From Rheinheimera sp. (GTDB lineage Bacteria; Pseudomonadota; Gammaproteobacteria; Enterobacterales; Alteromonadaceae): a stretch of DNA of 64,000 nt. The notes beneath the pieces are model-generated. The model saw only the letters and a program-made list of their open reading frames with translations, was not told the origin of the DNA and made no database searches. The stretch covers positions 620,001 through 684,000 of the forward strand of contig NZ_JAUYGV010000006.1 in NCBI RefSeq assembly GCF_030690345.1, written 5' to 3'. Shown one piece after another: positions 8,246 to 17,119 of this stretch; positions within the stretch are counted from its first letter, which is position 1, and each line of letters opens with the position of its first letter. The translations under genes and the position numbers were made by a program.

Positions 8246-9262
8246 TTAGCTAAACCAATGCCGGGTGCGGTTGGCAAACCACACCAGCGATAGCATTACC
8301 GGCACTTCTACCAGCACGCCGACAACTGCAGCCAGGGCCGCGCCGCTGTTTAAACCAAACAACGCAATTGCTACCGCTACTGCCAGTTCAAAGAAATTTG
8401 AAGTACTGATCATACAGGCCGGGGCGGCGATATTATGCGGCAGTTTCATTGCTTTAGCGGCAGCGTAGGTAATGGCAAAAATGCCGTAGGTTTGAATAAG
8501 CAGTGGTATGGCAATCAGCAAGATAATCAGCGGTTTTGCCACTATGGTTTGCGCCTGAAAGCCAAACAGCAGCATTACTGTGGCCAGTAAGCCAATCATC
8601 GACCACGGCTTGGCCTGAGTTAAGAATTGGCCAATACGCTGTTCACTGCTGCCGTTGTTCAGCCGCTTGCGGGTGAGCACTCCTGCGATCAGCGGCAGCA
8701 GCACATACAGCAGCACCGATAACAGCAAGGTTTGCCAGGGCACGACGATATCACTGACACCCAGTAGCAAGGCGGCCAGCGGTGCAAAGGCAAAAATCAT
8801 AATAATGTCGTTTACTGACACCTGCACCAGGGTGTAATTGGCATCGCCTTTGGTCAGTTGGCTCCAGACAAACACCATAGCAGTGCAGGGCGCTACGCCA
8901 AGCAGAATCATGCCGGCGATATATTCATTCGCGCTTTGCGGGTCGACGATGCCTGCAAAAAACACTTTAAAAAACAACCAACCCAGTGCCGCCATAGTAA
9001 AAGGCTTAACCAGCCAGTTCATTATCAGCGTTAGTATTAAACCTTTGGGCTTTTTGCCAACATCTTTAATGGCGGCAAAATCAATTTGCACCATCATCGG
9101 GTAAATCATTAACCAAATCAGCAGTGCTACTACCAGGTTTATCTGGCTGTACTCCAGCGCAGCGATAGCCTGAAATACTGCCGGCAGCAGGTTGCCCAGC
9201 AGCACGCCGGCGACAATACACAGCCCCACCCACACCGATAAATAACGTTCAAAAATGCCCAC
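8246..9262 (-). CDS. ACR3 family arsenite efflux transporter
   Basis: A 338-residue protein with about ten hydrophobic segments across its whole length. The [11 protein letters not shown] segment, followed by [15 protein letters not shown], is typical of ACR3/ArsB-type arsenite permeases (bile acid:sodium symporter superfamily) and includes the Cys needed in the family. It exports arsenite across the inner membrane. GTG is the start, with AGGAAC upstream. No arsR or arsC gene is next to it, unlike most ars operons; the phosphatase gene follows it and an orphan HigA-like gene precedes it. It could be regulated from elsewhere or be constitutive. Confidence 0.88.
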   Translation of the reverse strand: MGIFERYLSVWVGLCIVAGVLLGNLLPAVFQAIAALEYSQINLVVALLIWLMIYPMMVQIDFAAIKDVGKKPKGLILTLIMNWLVKPFTMAALGWLFFKVFFAGIVDPQSANEYIAGMILLGVAPCTAMVFVWSQLTKGDANYTLVQVSVNDIIMIFAFAPLAALLLGVSDIVVPWQTLLLSVLLYVLLPLIAGVLTRKRLNNGSSEQRIGQFLTQAKPWSMIGLLATVMLLFGFQAQTIVAKPLIILLIAIPLLIQTYGIFAITYAAAKAMKLPHNIAAPACMISTSNFFELAVAVAIALFGLNSGAALAAVVGVLVEVPVMLSLVWFANRTRHWFS

Positions 9263-9319
9263 GCGAAGTTCCTAATGTTTTAAAGGTGTTGCCATTTAGT
9301 CCGTCGTTATTTGTATTGA

Positions 9320-9589
9320 TTAGTCATAATGGTATAGCGGCTCCGCTACGACATTGAGCGTTGCCGTTTTATGTAAGTCATATTTTTGCTGGCGAATTAG
9401 CCAAAACTGCGCGCTGATGCCGGTACCAAGCTCCAGTTTTTTCGCCAGTAGTACCGATACCGGGCTGTGGCCGTTAACAAACAGCGATAACTGCTTACGA
9501 CTGATATGTAGCTTGGCTGCAGCCTCTGCAATGCTTAGCTTATGTGGTTGCAGACAGCGCTGCGGCAGCACCTGCCCGGGGTGTTGCAC
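9320..9589 (-). CDS. HigA-like XRE family antitoxin, orphan
   Basis: An 89-residue protein of the HigA (VapI) type: an N-terminal HPGQVL stretch, a helix-turn-helix (LSIAEAAAKLHISRKQLSLFVNG) and the GISAQFWLIRQQKYDL tail characteristic of HigA antidotes. In HigBA loci a toxin gene lies just upstream; here only 39 bases separate it from the stop codon of ppx and no HigB-sized frame is seen there or downstream. The start is GTG, without a clear Shine-Dalgarno. A 14-bp palindrome lies immediately upstream and may be its own operator. It may be a relic antitoxin or a retained repressor. Confidence 0.75.
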   Translation of the reverse strand: MQHPGQVLPQRCLQPHKLSIAEAAAKLHISRKQLSLFVNGHSPVSVLLAKKLELGTGISAQFWLIRQQKYDLHKTATLNVVAEPLYHYD

Positions 9590-9591
9590 AG

Positions 9592-9605
9592 CTAACCCGG
9601 GTTAG
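9592..9605. promoter_or_regulatory. Perfect 14-bp palindrome at the start of the HigA-like gene
   Basis: CTAACCCGGGTTAG is a perfect palindrome ending two bases before the GTG start at 9589. HigA-type antitoxins bind palindromes in their own promoters, so this is a candidate auto-operator. It also lies just after the ppx stop codon. A related half, TTAACCCGG, occurs at 9629-9637 within the ppx end. Confidence 0.5.
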
Positions 9606-9628
9606 ACACTCGCCGGGCGGTATGGGTG

Positions 9629-11167
9629 TTAACCCGGTACCGCATCGGTTAAGCCCGGGCAATCGAGCACAAAGGCGATTTTTTTCAGTGCCTTTTGCTC
9701 CAACAGCAAGTCGGCGGCTAACAGGCTTTGCCGTGCCAGCCAGTCGGCGTCTAAATTCAGCTGCAGTGCCTGCATATCGGCAATGACACTGAGTTGGGGC
9801 AGGAAATCATCGCGACGTTTTTGGTTTAACAGCACCGCCAGGCGCAGTAATACCAGCAGGTGGACTACCTGCGATAGCTGATACAGGTTAAAAGCCGGCA
9901 TTTCTTCCAGCCGGATCTTACGCCGGTGAAAGCGCACCAGGGTGGCGATAAGCTGTTGTTGCTCTTGGTTAAAACCCGGCAGGTTGGCGTTCTGTAAAAT
10001 ATACGCCGAGTGTTTTTGTACCCCGGACGAGTTAATGTGCAGCCCTACTTCGTATAGCGTTGCGGCCCAGCCCAGCAGCATGGCGTCTTCGTCGGTAAGC
10101 TGCCATTTACTGCGCACCTGGCTAAACAGCAGCAACGCGGTATCGCTGACCCGGGCGGCTTGCGCCATATCGACATCATAACGGCGTTGCATACTGGCGA
10201 CGCTGTGCTCGCGGATATCCAGGTGCTGCAGGCGGTCGCTCATTTCGTACAGCACGCCTTCACGCAGCGCCGCATCAATATAAATAAGTTGCTCTATTTG
10301 CAGCAGTTGAAAGGCGGCAATTAAGATCGCCAGCCCGGAGCAAATCAGCAGTTTGCGATCATCGGTTAAACCGGGTAAATCCAACTGGTAGCTGTTTTCC
10401 TGCTCTATTAAATGCTGTTTTAACGCCAGCAGGTGTTCCAGCTCCAGCGCATTGTTGCTCAGGCCCATACCGACAATAATGTCGCGGATGGTTTTTACCG
10501 TGCCGGAGGTGCCTACCGCTTGTTGCCAACCGGCGGTTTTAAAACTGCTGACGATAGGCTCCAGCTCTTGCTCGGCCTGCAAAATAGCGCGGCTGAAACG
10601 TTTGTCACTGATACGGCCCTGGCCAAAGTGCTGCAACGCATAGCTGACACAGCCCATATTGCGGCTGCTTAACCGCAGCGGCTGCAAGCCTTCGCCAATG
10701 GCGAACTCAGTGCTGCCACCGCCGATATCAATCACCAGCCGGCGGCCGGAAAAATGCTCGAAATGCGCCACACCCTGGTAAATAAAACGCGCTTCTTCCT
10801 GGCCGGAAATCACTTCTATCGGAAACGGAAACACCGCTTTAGCGCGGCGTAAAAAAGTGGCGGAGTTGCGAGCACGTCGTAGGGTGTAAGTGGCAATAAC
10901 CCGCACCGATTGCGGCGCAAACGGGGTGAGGGTATCGGCAAATTGCGCCAGTACGCTAAGGCCGCGTTCTATGGCTTCTTCACTTAGCACCAGTTGTTCG
11001 TTTAAGCCTTCGGCCAGCTGCACTTTTTGTTTTTCCCGGTGCAGCAGCTGAATATCGCCATCTACTACACGGGCTATCACCATGTGAAAGGAGTTAGAGC
11101 CCAGGTCAACCGCCGCCATATAGGCTTGGTTGTCCGGGCGCTCTGGTAGGGGCAAAGTATCGTTCAT
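9629..11167 (-). CDS. ppx: Exopolyphosphatase
   Basis: A 512-residue enzyme, nearly identical in length to E. coli Ppx (513). It removes terminal phosphate from polyphosphate and belongs to the ASKHA fold, shown by DLGSNSFHMVIAR near the N-terminus and VIDIGGGSTEFAIG further on. A C-terminal HD-like helical part follows (residues about 310-500). Its ATG overlaps the last base of the ppk stop codon (TAATG), so the two genes are translationally coupled. This is the standard ppk-ppx operon, in which synthesis and degradation of polyphosphate are balanced; (p)ppGpp inhibition of Ppx is known for the family. Confidence 0.97.
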   Translation of the reverse strand: MNDTLPLPERPDNQAYMAAVDLGSNSFHMVIARVVDGDIQLLHREKQKVQLAEGLNEQLVLSEEAIERGLSVLAQFADTLTPFAPQSVRVIATYTLRRARNSATFLRRAKAVFPFPIEVISGQEEARFIYQGVAHFEHFSGRRLVIDIGGGSTEFAIGEGLQPLRLSSRNMGCVSYALQHFGQGRISDKRFSRAILQAEQELEPIVSSFKTAGWQQAVGTSGTVKTIRDIIVGMGLSNNALELEHLLALKQHLIEQENSYQLDLPGLTDDRKLLICSGLAILIAAFQLLQIEQLIYIDAALREGVLYEMSDRLQHLDIREHSVASMQRRYDVDMAQAARVSDTALLLFSQVRSKWQLTDEDAMLLGWAATLYEVGLHINSSGVQKHSAYILQNANLPGFNQEQQQLIATLVRFHRRKIRLEEMPAFNLYQLSQVVHLLVLLRLAVLLNQKRRDDFLPQLSVIADMQALQLNLDADWLARQSLLAADLLLEQKALKKIAFVLDCPGLTDAVPG

Positions 11168-13281
11168 TAAGTCTCGGCGTCGTTATGCAGCCCCTGCTGA
11201 CGGGCGAAATAATCGTAGATCTGCTGCTGTGAGCGGATGCTGCGTTTATTGCCGCGTTTTACATAGGCGTTGCTTTGTCTGGCATCAATAATACGTGCCT
11301 TTACATTGTCCCGCCACTGAATATCCAGCGTATCTAATATTTGCTGCTTTAAACGTATATCGTAAATAGGTACGCCTACTTCAACCCGTTGGTCGATATT
11401 ACGTGTCATCCAGTCGGCCGAAGACAGGTATAAATCAGTCTCGCCGCCGTTATGGAACACATACACCCGCGCGTGCTCTAAAAACCGATCCAGCACGGAA
11501 ATCACTTTAATATTCTGGCTTTTGCCGGCGAGCCCGGGCACCAGCGAGCACATGCCACGCACTATAATACGAATTTTCACTCCGGCCTGGCTGGCACGGT
11601 ACAGCTGGTTAACAATTTGCTGATCAACAAGGTTGTTCACCTTAAGGAAAATTTCGGCTTTGCGGCCGCTGATAGCAAAATCGGTTTCGCGCTGGATCAG
11701 CGCCATTAAACGCGGCCGGCTCCAGGTGGGGGAAACAATCAGGTGGTTAAACTGATACGGCCGGTAGCTGTATTCAATAAACTCAAACACCTGGTCAATT
11801 TCAGCGGTAATTTCCTGGTGGCAGGTAAACAGGCTCATATCGGTATAAATACGCGCGGTCTTCTCGTTAAAGTTACCGGTACCTATATGGCCGTAGTGCA
11901 CTGGTTTGCCTTTTTCCATCCGGCTTATCAGGCACAACTTAGAGTGAATTTTCAGCGTGGTTAAACCAAACACCACCTGAATACCAGCCTCGGTCATTTT
12001 ACGTGCCCAATTGATGTTGTTTTCTTCATCAAAGCGCGCCTTGAGCTCTACCACTACCGTGACTTTTTTGCCATTGCGCACCGCATCCAGCAAGGAATGG
12101 ATCACACGGGAATGCTTGGCCACGCGGTACATGGTCATTTTAATGTGGGTAACTTTGGGGTCGAACGAGGCCTGGCGCACCCATTCGGTAAAATAACCAA
12201 AGTTATGGTACGGGTAGTACAACAATATATCGCCGGCACGAATGGCATCAAAACTGGTGGTATGTTGCTCAAAGTCGGGGCTTTTCAGCGGTGGCATGGC
12301 CGGAAATTCCAGGCTTTGATGGCCGATATTCGGAAAGCCGATAAAGTCTTTAAAGTTGCGGTAACGGCTGCCCGGGATCAGCGAGTCTACCGAGCTGGTG
12401 CCCAGTTGCTTGCTCAGTACTTTGAGCATTTGCTCCGGCATTGCCGCATCGTACACCAGCCGCACCGGTTCGGACTTTAAGCGTTGACGAATACCCTTCG
12501 ACATTTTATCAATCAGGCTTTGGTCTAACGTATCACTGATATTGTATTCGGCATCGCGGGTGAGTTTCAGCGAGTAAGCCTGAATATGATCAAACTCAAA
12601 GAAGCCGGCGAATAAGTCGGCAACACAGTGCACTATCACATCGTCCAACAATAATATTTGCCGGCGGTAGTGGCCGTTTTTCTTGCGGGTATTTAGGTGC
12701 AGTGGCAGCTCAATAAAGCGCGATAACTCATTGGTAGGTACCTGCACTATGGCATATTGCGGCTTGCCGCTGCCGGTCATTTCAACCATCAGGTAGGTGG
12801 TGTTATCTTCCAGAGCTTTGGGCAGGCTGACTTCTTCGCCGGATAAAATCATCGGTGATATGTGTTTAATCACCTCATCGCGAAAGTAACTTTTTACCCA
12901 GCCGGATTGCAGCTCGCTCAGCTTAAAGTTATCGATCAGCTCGATATTGTGTTTACGCAGCTCTAACTGAATATCCAGGTAGATGGCGTTAAAGCGGGTG
13001 CCCAGTTGCAGCACCTGTTGCTGAATTTCCTGCAGCAAATCTTCAGCATCTTCCTGTTCATCAGACTGGTATTTTTTCAGTAAAATACGGCGCTTAACAT
13101 CTGCTACCCGGACGCGGAAAAACTCATCCATATTATTGGAGTAAATACCGAGAAAGCGTAACCGTTCTATCGGCGGGTTGCGCTCGTCCGCAGCTTCCTG
13201 CAGCACACGGCCGTTAAAGGCCAGCCAGCTTAGTTCACGCGGGTAGGTGGGGAATTCCAGAGTAGTATCTGTATGTTGCAT
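11167..13281 (-). CDS. ppk1: Polyphosphate kinase 1
   Basis: A 704-residue enzyme that transfers the gamma phosphate of ATP to a growing polyphosphate chain, reversibly. The N-terminal segment YPRELSWLAFNGRVLQEA and SNNMDEFFRVRVA are signatures. The two catalytic histidines are H446 (KIHSKL) and H465 (YGHIGTGNFN), 19 residues apart as in E. coli (H435/H454). The two PLD-like halves are complete. The start at 13281 has AGGAG upstream. It is followed by ppx with a one-base overlap. The upstream gene gcvR lies 108 bases away and is probably a separate unit. Confidence 0.97.
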   Translation of the reverse strand: MQHTDTTLEFPTYPRELSWLAFNGRVLQEAADERNPPIERLRFLGIYSNNMDEFFRVRVADVKRRILLKKYQSDEQEDAEDLLQEIQQQVLQLGTRFNAIYLDIQLELRKHNIELIDNFKLSELQSGWVKSYFRDEVIKHISPMILSGEEVSLPKALEDNTTYLMVEMTGSGKPQYAIVQVPTNELSRFIELPLHLNTRKKNGHYRRQILLLDDVIVHCVADLFAGFFEFDHIQAYSLKLTRDAEYNISDTLDQSLIDKMSKGIRQRLKSEPVRLVYDAAMPEQMLKVLSKQLGTSSVDSLIPGSRYRNFKDFIGFPNIGHQSLEFPAMPPLKSPDFEQHTTSFDAIRAGDILLYYPYHNFGYFTEWVRQASFDPKVTHIKMTMYRVAKHSRVIHSLLDAVRNGKKVTVVVELKARFDEENNINWARKMTEAGIQVVFGLTTLKIHSKLCLISRMEKGKPVHYGHIGTGNFNEKTARIYTDMSLFTCHQEITAEIDQVFEFIEYSYRPYQFNHLIVSPTWSRPRLMALIQRETDFAISGRKAEIFLKVNNLVDQQIVNQLYRASQAGVKIRIIVRGMCSLVPGLAGKSQNIKVISVLDRFLEHARVYVFHNGGETDLYLSSADWMTRNIDQRVEVGVPIYDIRLKQQILDTLDIQWRDNVKARIIDARQSNAYVKRGNKRSIRSQQQIYDYFARQQGLHNDAET

Positions 13282-13389
13282 GGTCCAGCTCCTGACTACG
13301 ACTGGGCTTACTCTATGGCATTTTTATGACAAAATAGTGAAAGCCGCGGCCGGTGCAACAAAATGCTGCTACCGGCAGCGTATTTTGCG

Positions 13390-13896
13390 TCAATGTTCGG
13401 TTTCTACATCCACGACGATATCGGTGGCGATTGCTTCCAGTGCTTTTATCACTTCATCGCGGCTGACACTGGCCGGCAGTTCCACCGTAGCAATAGCATT
13501 AAACAGTGGCACCCCCCAATTCGGCGCGCTTTGTTTGCTGCTTTCAAAATGCACTATATTGGTGCCTTTGTGTTTAATTACTGAGGACAGTTCACGCACT
13601 ATACCCGGCCGGTCATTGCCAGTGATCACAAATTTAAGATGTTGCTGTGCATTTAAATTGCCCACTATACCGTGTTGAATTTTAATATCTAAATCAGTGA
13701 TTTGTTCCAGTGCGGTAGTGAGTGCCGGCAAATCCTGTTCGGCCACTTCTACCTGCAAAATACCGGCAAAATAGCCGGCTAAATGACTTAGATTGCTGGC
13801 CATCCAGTTACCGTTATGCTCGCTGACTACAGTGGCCAGTTTCTCGACTAAACCAGCTTTATCTTTACCTATTAATGTAAGTACTAACTGCTTCAT
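13390..13896 (-). CDS. gcvR: Glycine cleavage system transcriptional repressor-like, two ACT domains
   Basis: A 168-residue protein of two ACT domains (residues about 3-80 and 90-165), each beginning with the typical GKDKAGLVEKLA or GNDRPGIVRELS pattern. In E. coli GcvR binds GcvA and glycine and represses the gcv operon; it has no DNA-binding domain of its own. The length and both ACT starts fit GcvR. The start has AGGAAT upstream. There is no gcv gene in the window; the family is often found next to unrelated genes (bcp in E. coli). Confidence 0.85.
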   Translation of the reverse strand: MKQLVLTLIGKDKAGLVEKLATVVSEHNGNWMASNLSHLAGYFAGILQVEVAEQDLPALTTALEQITDLDIKIQHGIVGNLNAQQHLKFVITGNDRPGIVRELSSVIKHKGTNIVHFESSKQSAPNWGVPLFNAIATVELPASVSRDEVIKALEAIATDIVVDVETEH

Positions 13897-14208
13897 TCAA
13901 TTTATTCCTGTCATACCTGAAGTAAAAGTAACAGCGGACACTACTGCCACAGCCGGCTAAAAGGTTATTAACACTATCAGAGTGTAGCTGTTGCCGAAAA
14001 GTTTTAAAATGTACCGCTAACATTAATTGTAAATTTAATAGCTTAGCAACGTGCTTTCATCAGCCAATTTGCGGGGCTCAATGGCAGCGCAACAAAAATT
14101 TAGCGCTTGTTAGTGGTCTGTCTGCTGGTGCGAAGCTTAGCTTTCTGCCTATACTTAGCCGATAACAGCAGGTGAGATCCTGATATAGCAAACCAAACGG
14201 AGCCAGCA
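13897..14208. other. Intergenic gap between divergent gcvR and phoU (312 bp)
   Basis: This divergent region must hold promoters for gcvR and phoU. A CTGTCATA half-match to a Pho box starts near 13908, but the second half (another CTGTCA 11 bases on) is missing, so a Pho box is not called. TATACT at 14150-14155 could be a -10 for phoU, without a convincing -35. No RNA gene or repeat was recognised. Confidence 0.4.
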
Positions 14209-14919
14209 GTGGATAAGCTCAATTTAAGCAAACATATTTCCAGTTCTTTTAATGACGAAATTAACGAAGTGCGCAATCACGTAATGGCGATGGGTGGGCT
14301 GATTGAGCAACAGCTGAATAATTCGCTGATGGCAATAGCCAATGCTGACGCTGAGCTGGCACAACTGGTTATCGACACCGACTTAAAAGTAAACGATTGG
14401 GAACTGCAAATTGACAAAGAATGCACCAGCATTATTGTCAAACGCCAACCGGCCGCCAGTGATTTGCGCTTAATTATGGCGATTATGAAAACTATCGCCG
14501 ATTTAGAGCGCATTGGCGATGAAACCCGGCGTATCGCCAGGGTAGCGCTGGAATCCTTTAACAGTGAACAGCAGGATTTACTGGTGAATCTGGACAATTT
14601 AGGCCGTCATGTCGGCCAGATGCTGCACGATGTATTGGATGCTTTTGCGCGGATGGACGTGGAAACGGCGCTGTTGGTACATAAAGAAGATAAAAAGGTC
14701 GACCGTGAGTACGAGGCCATTACACGCCAGTTAATGACTTATATGATTGAAGACCCGCGTTCTATCCCGAAAGTAATGAATGTGCTGTGGTCGGCCCGTT
14801 CGCTGGAGCGGATTGGCGATCGCTGTAAGAACCTGGCGGAATATATTATTTTCTTTGTTAAAGGCAAAGTAGTGCGCCACAGCAGTGCAGAGAAGCTGGA
14901 GCAGGAAGCACGTAGCTGA
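14209..14919 (+). CDS. phoU: Phosphate signalling protein PhoU
   Basis: A 236-residue, all-helical protein with two repeats of a three-helix bundle; the E-x-x-x-D metal-binding pattern appears twice as DLERIGDETRRIAR and SLERIGDRCKNLAEY. PhoU links the Pst transporter to PhoR and keeps the Pho regulon off when phosphate is plentiful. The N-terminus (MDKLNLSKHISSSFNDE) matches E. coli PhoU closely. GTG is the start, with GGAG upstream. Unusually, no pst genes lie before it; it stands alone between gcvR and a DUF47-pit pair and is followed by a terminator. Confidence 0.95.
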   Translation: MDKLNLSKHISSSFNDEINEVRNHVMAMGGLIEQQLNNSLMAIANADAELAQLVIDTDLKVNDWELQIDKECTSIIVKRQPAASDLRLIMAIMKTIADLERIGDETRRIARVALESFNSEQQDLLVNLDNLGRHVGQMLHDVLDAFARMDVETALLVHKEDKKVDREYEAITRQLMTYMIEDPRSIPKVMNVLWSARSLERIGDRCKNLAEYIIFFVKGKVVRHSSAEKLEQEARS

Positions 14920-14947
14920 TTTTGTGAGGTTTTTGTTTTAGTTAACC

Positions 14948-14984
14948 AACGCCCTGACCAGGCTTTTGCTCAGGGCGTTTTCAT
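14948..14984 (+). terminator. Rho-independent terminator after phoU
   Basis: Arms AACGCCCTGA (14948-14957) and TCAGGGCGTT (14970-14979) form a perfect ten-base stem with a 12-base loop, followed by a T-rich tail. It separates phoU from the DUF47-pit transcript. Confidence 0.85.
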
Positions 14985-15002
14985 TTGGCGTTCATTTTTC
15001 GT

Positions 15003-15031
15003 TTTTCATGTGTCGGGAATGCCGCTACAAT
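15003..15031 (+). promoter_or_regulatory. Putative promoter of the DUF47-pit operon
   Basis: TTTTCA (15003-15008) and TACAAT (15026-15031) are 17 bases apart, between the phoU terminator and the ATG at 15072. The match is four and five of six positions respectively. Confidence 0.4.
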
Positions 15032-15071
15032 GCGCGCCGACTGTCGTCAAACCAACTTACGGGGCCAGGCT

Positions 15072-15749
15072 ATGCCAGCTAGTACTTTTTTATCCGTGTT
15101 TGCCAAATCACCGATTAAACCGATAGAAGAACATATTCGCAAGGTACATCAGGCCAGCGAATTGTTACTGCCGTTTTTTGATGCGGTGTATCAACAAGAT
15201 TGGCAACTTGCCGCGGATGTACGCAAAAATATCGTCGCGTTGGAAAAAGAAGCCGACAAATTAAAGCGCGAAATCCGCGTTAACCTCCCGCGCGGCCTGT
15301 TTTTACCGGTCGATCGCACCGACATTTTAGAATTAGTGTCGCAGCAGGACAAAATTGCCAACAAAACCAAAGATATTACCGGCCGTGTGCTGGGCCGCGA
15401 GCTGTTGATCCCACTTGGCTTGCAGGCAGATTTTAAAACCTACGTGCAGCGTTGTATTGACGCTACCGCCCTGGCCAGCGAAGTGATTAACGAGCTGGAC
15501 GAACTGCTGGAAACCGGTTTCCGTGGTCGCGAAGTTGACCTGGTGATCAAGATGGTAGAGCAGTTGGATATTATTGAAAACGATACTGACGAGATGCAGA
15601 TAAAACTGCGTAAAGCCTTACGTTTGGCAGAACAAGAACTGAACCCGATAGATGTGATGTTTTTATACCGCACACTGGAGTGGGTTGGTGATTTAGCCGA
15701 CGTGGCGCTGAAGGTTGGTTCACGTCTCGAAATTATGCTCGCCCGTTAA
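15072..15749 (+). CDS. PhoU-like DUF47 family protein (TIGR00153), Pit partner
   Basis: A 225-residue helical protein of the DUF47/TIGR00153 family, a distant relative of PhoU. Typical features are SPIKPIEEHIRKVH near the start, the E-K-E-A-D-K-L-K-R metal-binding repeat around residues 60-70 and a second repeat EWVGDLADVALKVG near the end. The family almost always stands directly before a Pit-type transporter, as here (18-base gap), and is thought to regulate it. A frame open from 14985 is longer, but the ATG at 15072 has CAGG upstream and gives the usual length of about 225. It has its own promoter after the phoU terminator. Confidence 0.9.
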   Translation: MPASTFLSVFAKSPIKPIEEHIRKVHQASELLLPFFDAVYQQDWQLAADVRKNIVALEKEADKLKREIRVNLPRGLFLPVDRTDILELVSQQDKIANKTKDITGRVLGRELLIPLGLQADFKTYVQRCIDATALASEVINELDELLETGFRGREVDLVIKMVEQLDIIENDTDEMQIKLRKALRLAEQELNPIDVMFLYRTLEWVGDLADVALKVGSRLEIMLAR

Positions 15750-15767
15750 TTTTAAAAGGTTTTCCTG

Positions 15768-17036
15768 ATGGATATTATTCAATCTTACGGCTTGATTCTG
15801 ATTGTTATCGCCGCCGTATTCGGTTTTATGATGGCGTATGGTGTGGGTGCTAACGATGTAGCCAATGCTATGGGTACCTCGGTTGGTTCTAAGGCACTAA
15901 CCATTAAACAAGCCATTTTTATTGCAGCTATTTTTGAATTTGCCGGTGCGTACTTAGCCGGCGGTTCGGTTACCTCTACCATTCGCGGTGGTATTACCGA
16001 TGCGGCGTTCTTTGTCGATGCTCCGGAGCTGATGGTGTACGGCATGATAGCGGCGTTATTAGCAGCAGCCACCTGGCTGATTGTAGCCTCGTACTTTGGC
16101 TGGCCGGTATCGACAACCCATTCTATTGTTGGCGCCATTATTGGTTTTGCTGCTGTCGGCGTGGGTATGGATGCCGTGCATTGGGAGAAAGTTGGCGGTA
16201 TTGTCGGCAGTTGGATAGTGACACCGATGCTGGCCGGGGTGCTGGCTTATATGTTCTTTATGAGTGCGCAAAAGCTAATTTTTGACACTGATGCGCCGCT
16301 GGCCAATGCAAAAAAGTACGTACCGTTTTATATGGCGTTTGCTGCCTTTATGATGGCGCTGGTTACTGTGCAAAAAGGCCTGGTACATGTTGGTTTGGAT
16401 ATCAGCACCGCAACCGGCTATTACATTGCGTTAGCTATAGCCTTGGTGGTTGGCGCAATCGGCAAAGTGGTGATCAGTAAGTTGAAGTTTGACCCTGCCG
16501 CCGATAAGAAAATGCAGTTTAACAATGTTGAACGTATTTTCGGTGTGTTAATGATTACTACCGCCTGTTGTATGGCGTTTGCCCATGGTTCAAACGATGT
16601 GGCCAATGCTATCGGACCTTTGGCTGCGGTAGTCAGTGTTGTAACCAGCGGTGGTGAAATTGCCAGCAAGGCTGCACTGGCGTGGTGGATACTGCCGTTA
16701 GGCGGTATTGGTATCGTTATCGGTTTGGCGACCTTAGGTGCACGGGTTATTAAAACCGTAGGTACGGCCATTACGCATTTAACACCAAGCCGTGGTTTTG
16801 CTGCTGAGTTATCGGCGGCGTCTACCGTGGTTATCGCCTCTGGTGCCGGCTTGCCTATCTCTACCACGCAAACCCTGGTGGGTGCGGTATTGGGTGTTGG
16901 TTTAGCCCGCGGTATTGCCGCGCTTAATTTGGGCGTGGTGCGTAATATCTTTATCTCGTGGATTATTACCTTACCTGTAGGTGCAGGCCTGGCGATAATA
17001 TTTTTCTTTATTCTCAAGGCTATTTTCAGCATCTGA
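15768..17036 (+). CDS. pit: Inorganic phosphate transporter, Pit family
   Basis: A 422-residue inner membrane protein with about ten to twelve hydrophobic segments. The two inverted family repeats carry the signature GANDVANAMGTSVGSKALT (from residue 28) and GSNDVANAIGP (from about 273). Pit proteins take up phosphate (as a metal-phosphate complex) with protons at low affinity. It is shorter than E. coli PitA (499) because it lacks the large central cytoplasmic loop, as is usual for the DUF47-linked type. It is the second gene of the two-gene unit with DUF47 and ends at a strong terminator. Confidence 0.95.
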   Translation: MDIIQSYGLILIVIAAVFGFMMAYGVGANDVANAMGTSVGSKALTIKQAIFIAAIFEFAGAYLAGGSVTSTIRGGITDAAFFVDAPELMVYGMIAALLAAATWLIVASYFGWPVSTTHSIVGAIIGFAAVGVGMDAVHWEKVGGIVGSWIVTPMLAGVLAYMFFMSAQKLIFDTDAPLANAKKYVPFYMAFAAFMMALVTVQKGLVHVGLDISTATGYYIALAIALVVGAIGKVVISKLKFDPAADKKMQFNNVERIFGVLMITTACCMAFAHGSNDVANAIGPLAAVVSVVTSGGEIASKAALAWWILPLGGIGIVIGLATLGARVIKTVGTAITHLTPSRGFAAELSAASTVVIASGAGLPISTTQTLVGAVLGVGLARGIAALNLGVVRNIFISWIITLPVGAGLAIIFFFILKAIFSI

Positions 17037-17058
17037 GCGTGCTATATCATTAACAGCC

Positions 17059-17090
17059 AAAAAAAAGCCCTCTTAATGAGGGCTTTTTTA
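17059..17090. terminator. Bidirectional terminator between pit and the S8 protease gene
   Basis: AAAAAGCCCTC and GAGGGCTTTTT form a perfect stem with loop TTAAT, with A-run on one side and T-run on the other, so it can stop both pit (+) and the protease gene (-). Confidence 0.9.
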
Positions 17091-17119
17091 TCACTTGCGT
17101 TAGTAGTTTGTAATACGGC

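Noticed and set aside
12097-12480. 127-codon plus-strand frame inside ppk
   Set aside because: Antisense to well-conserved ppk residues; no family resemblance.
13908-13930. Possible Pho box upstream of gcvR and phoU
   Set aside because: Only one CTGTCATA half is present; the second direct repeat at 11-base spacing is missing.
16421-17032. 203-codon minus-strand frame inside pit
   Set aside because: Antisense of a clearly conserved membrane protein; composition reflects the reverse complement of Val/Ala/Gly codons.
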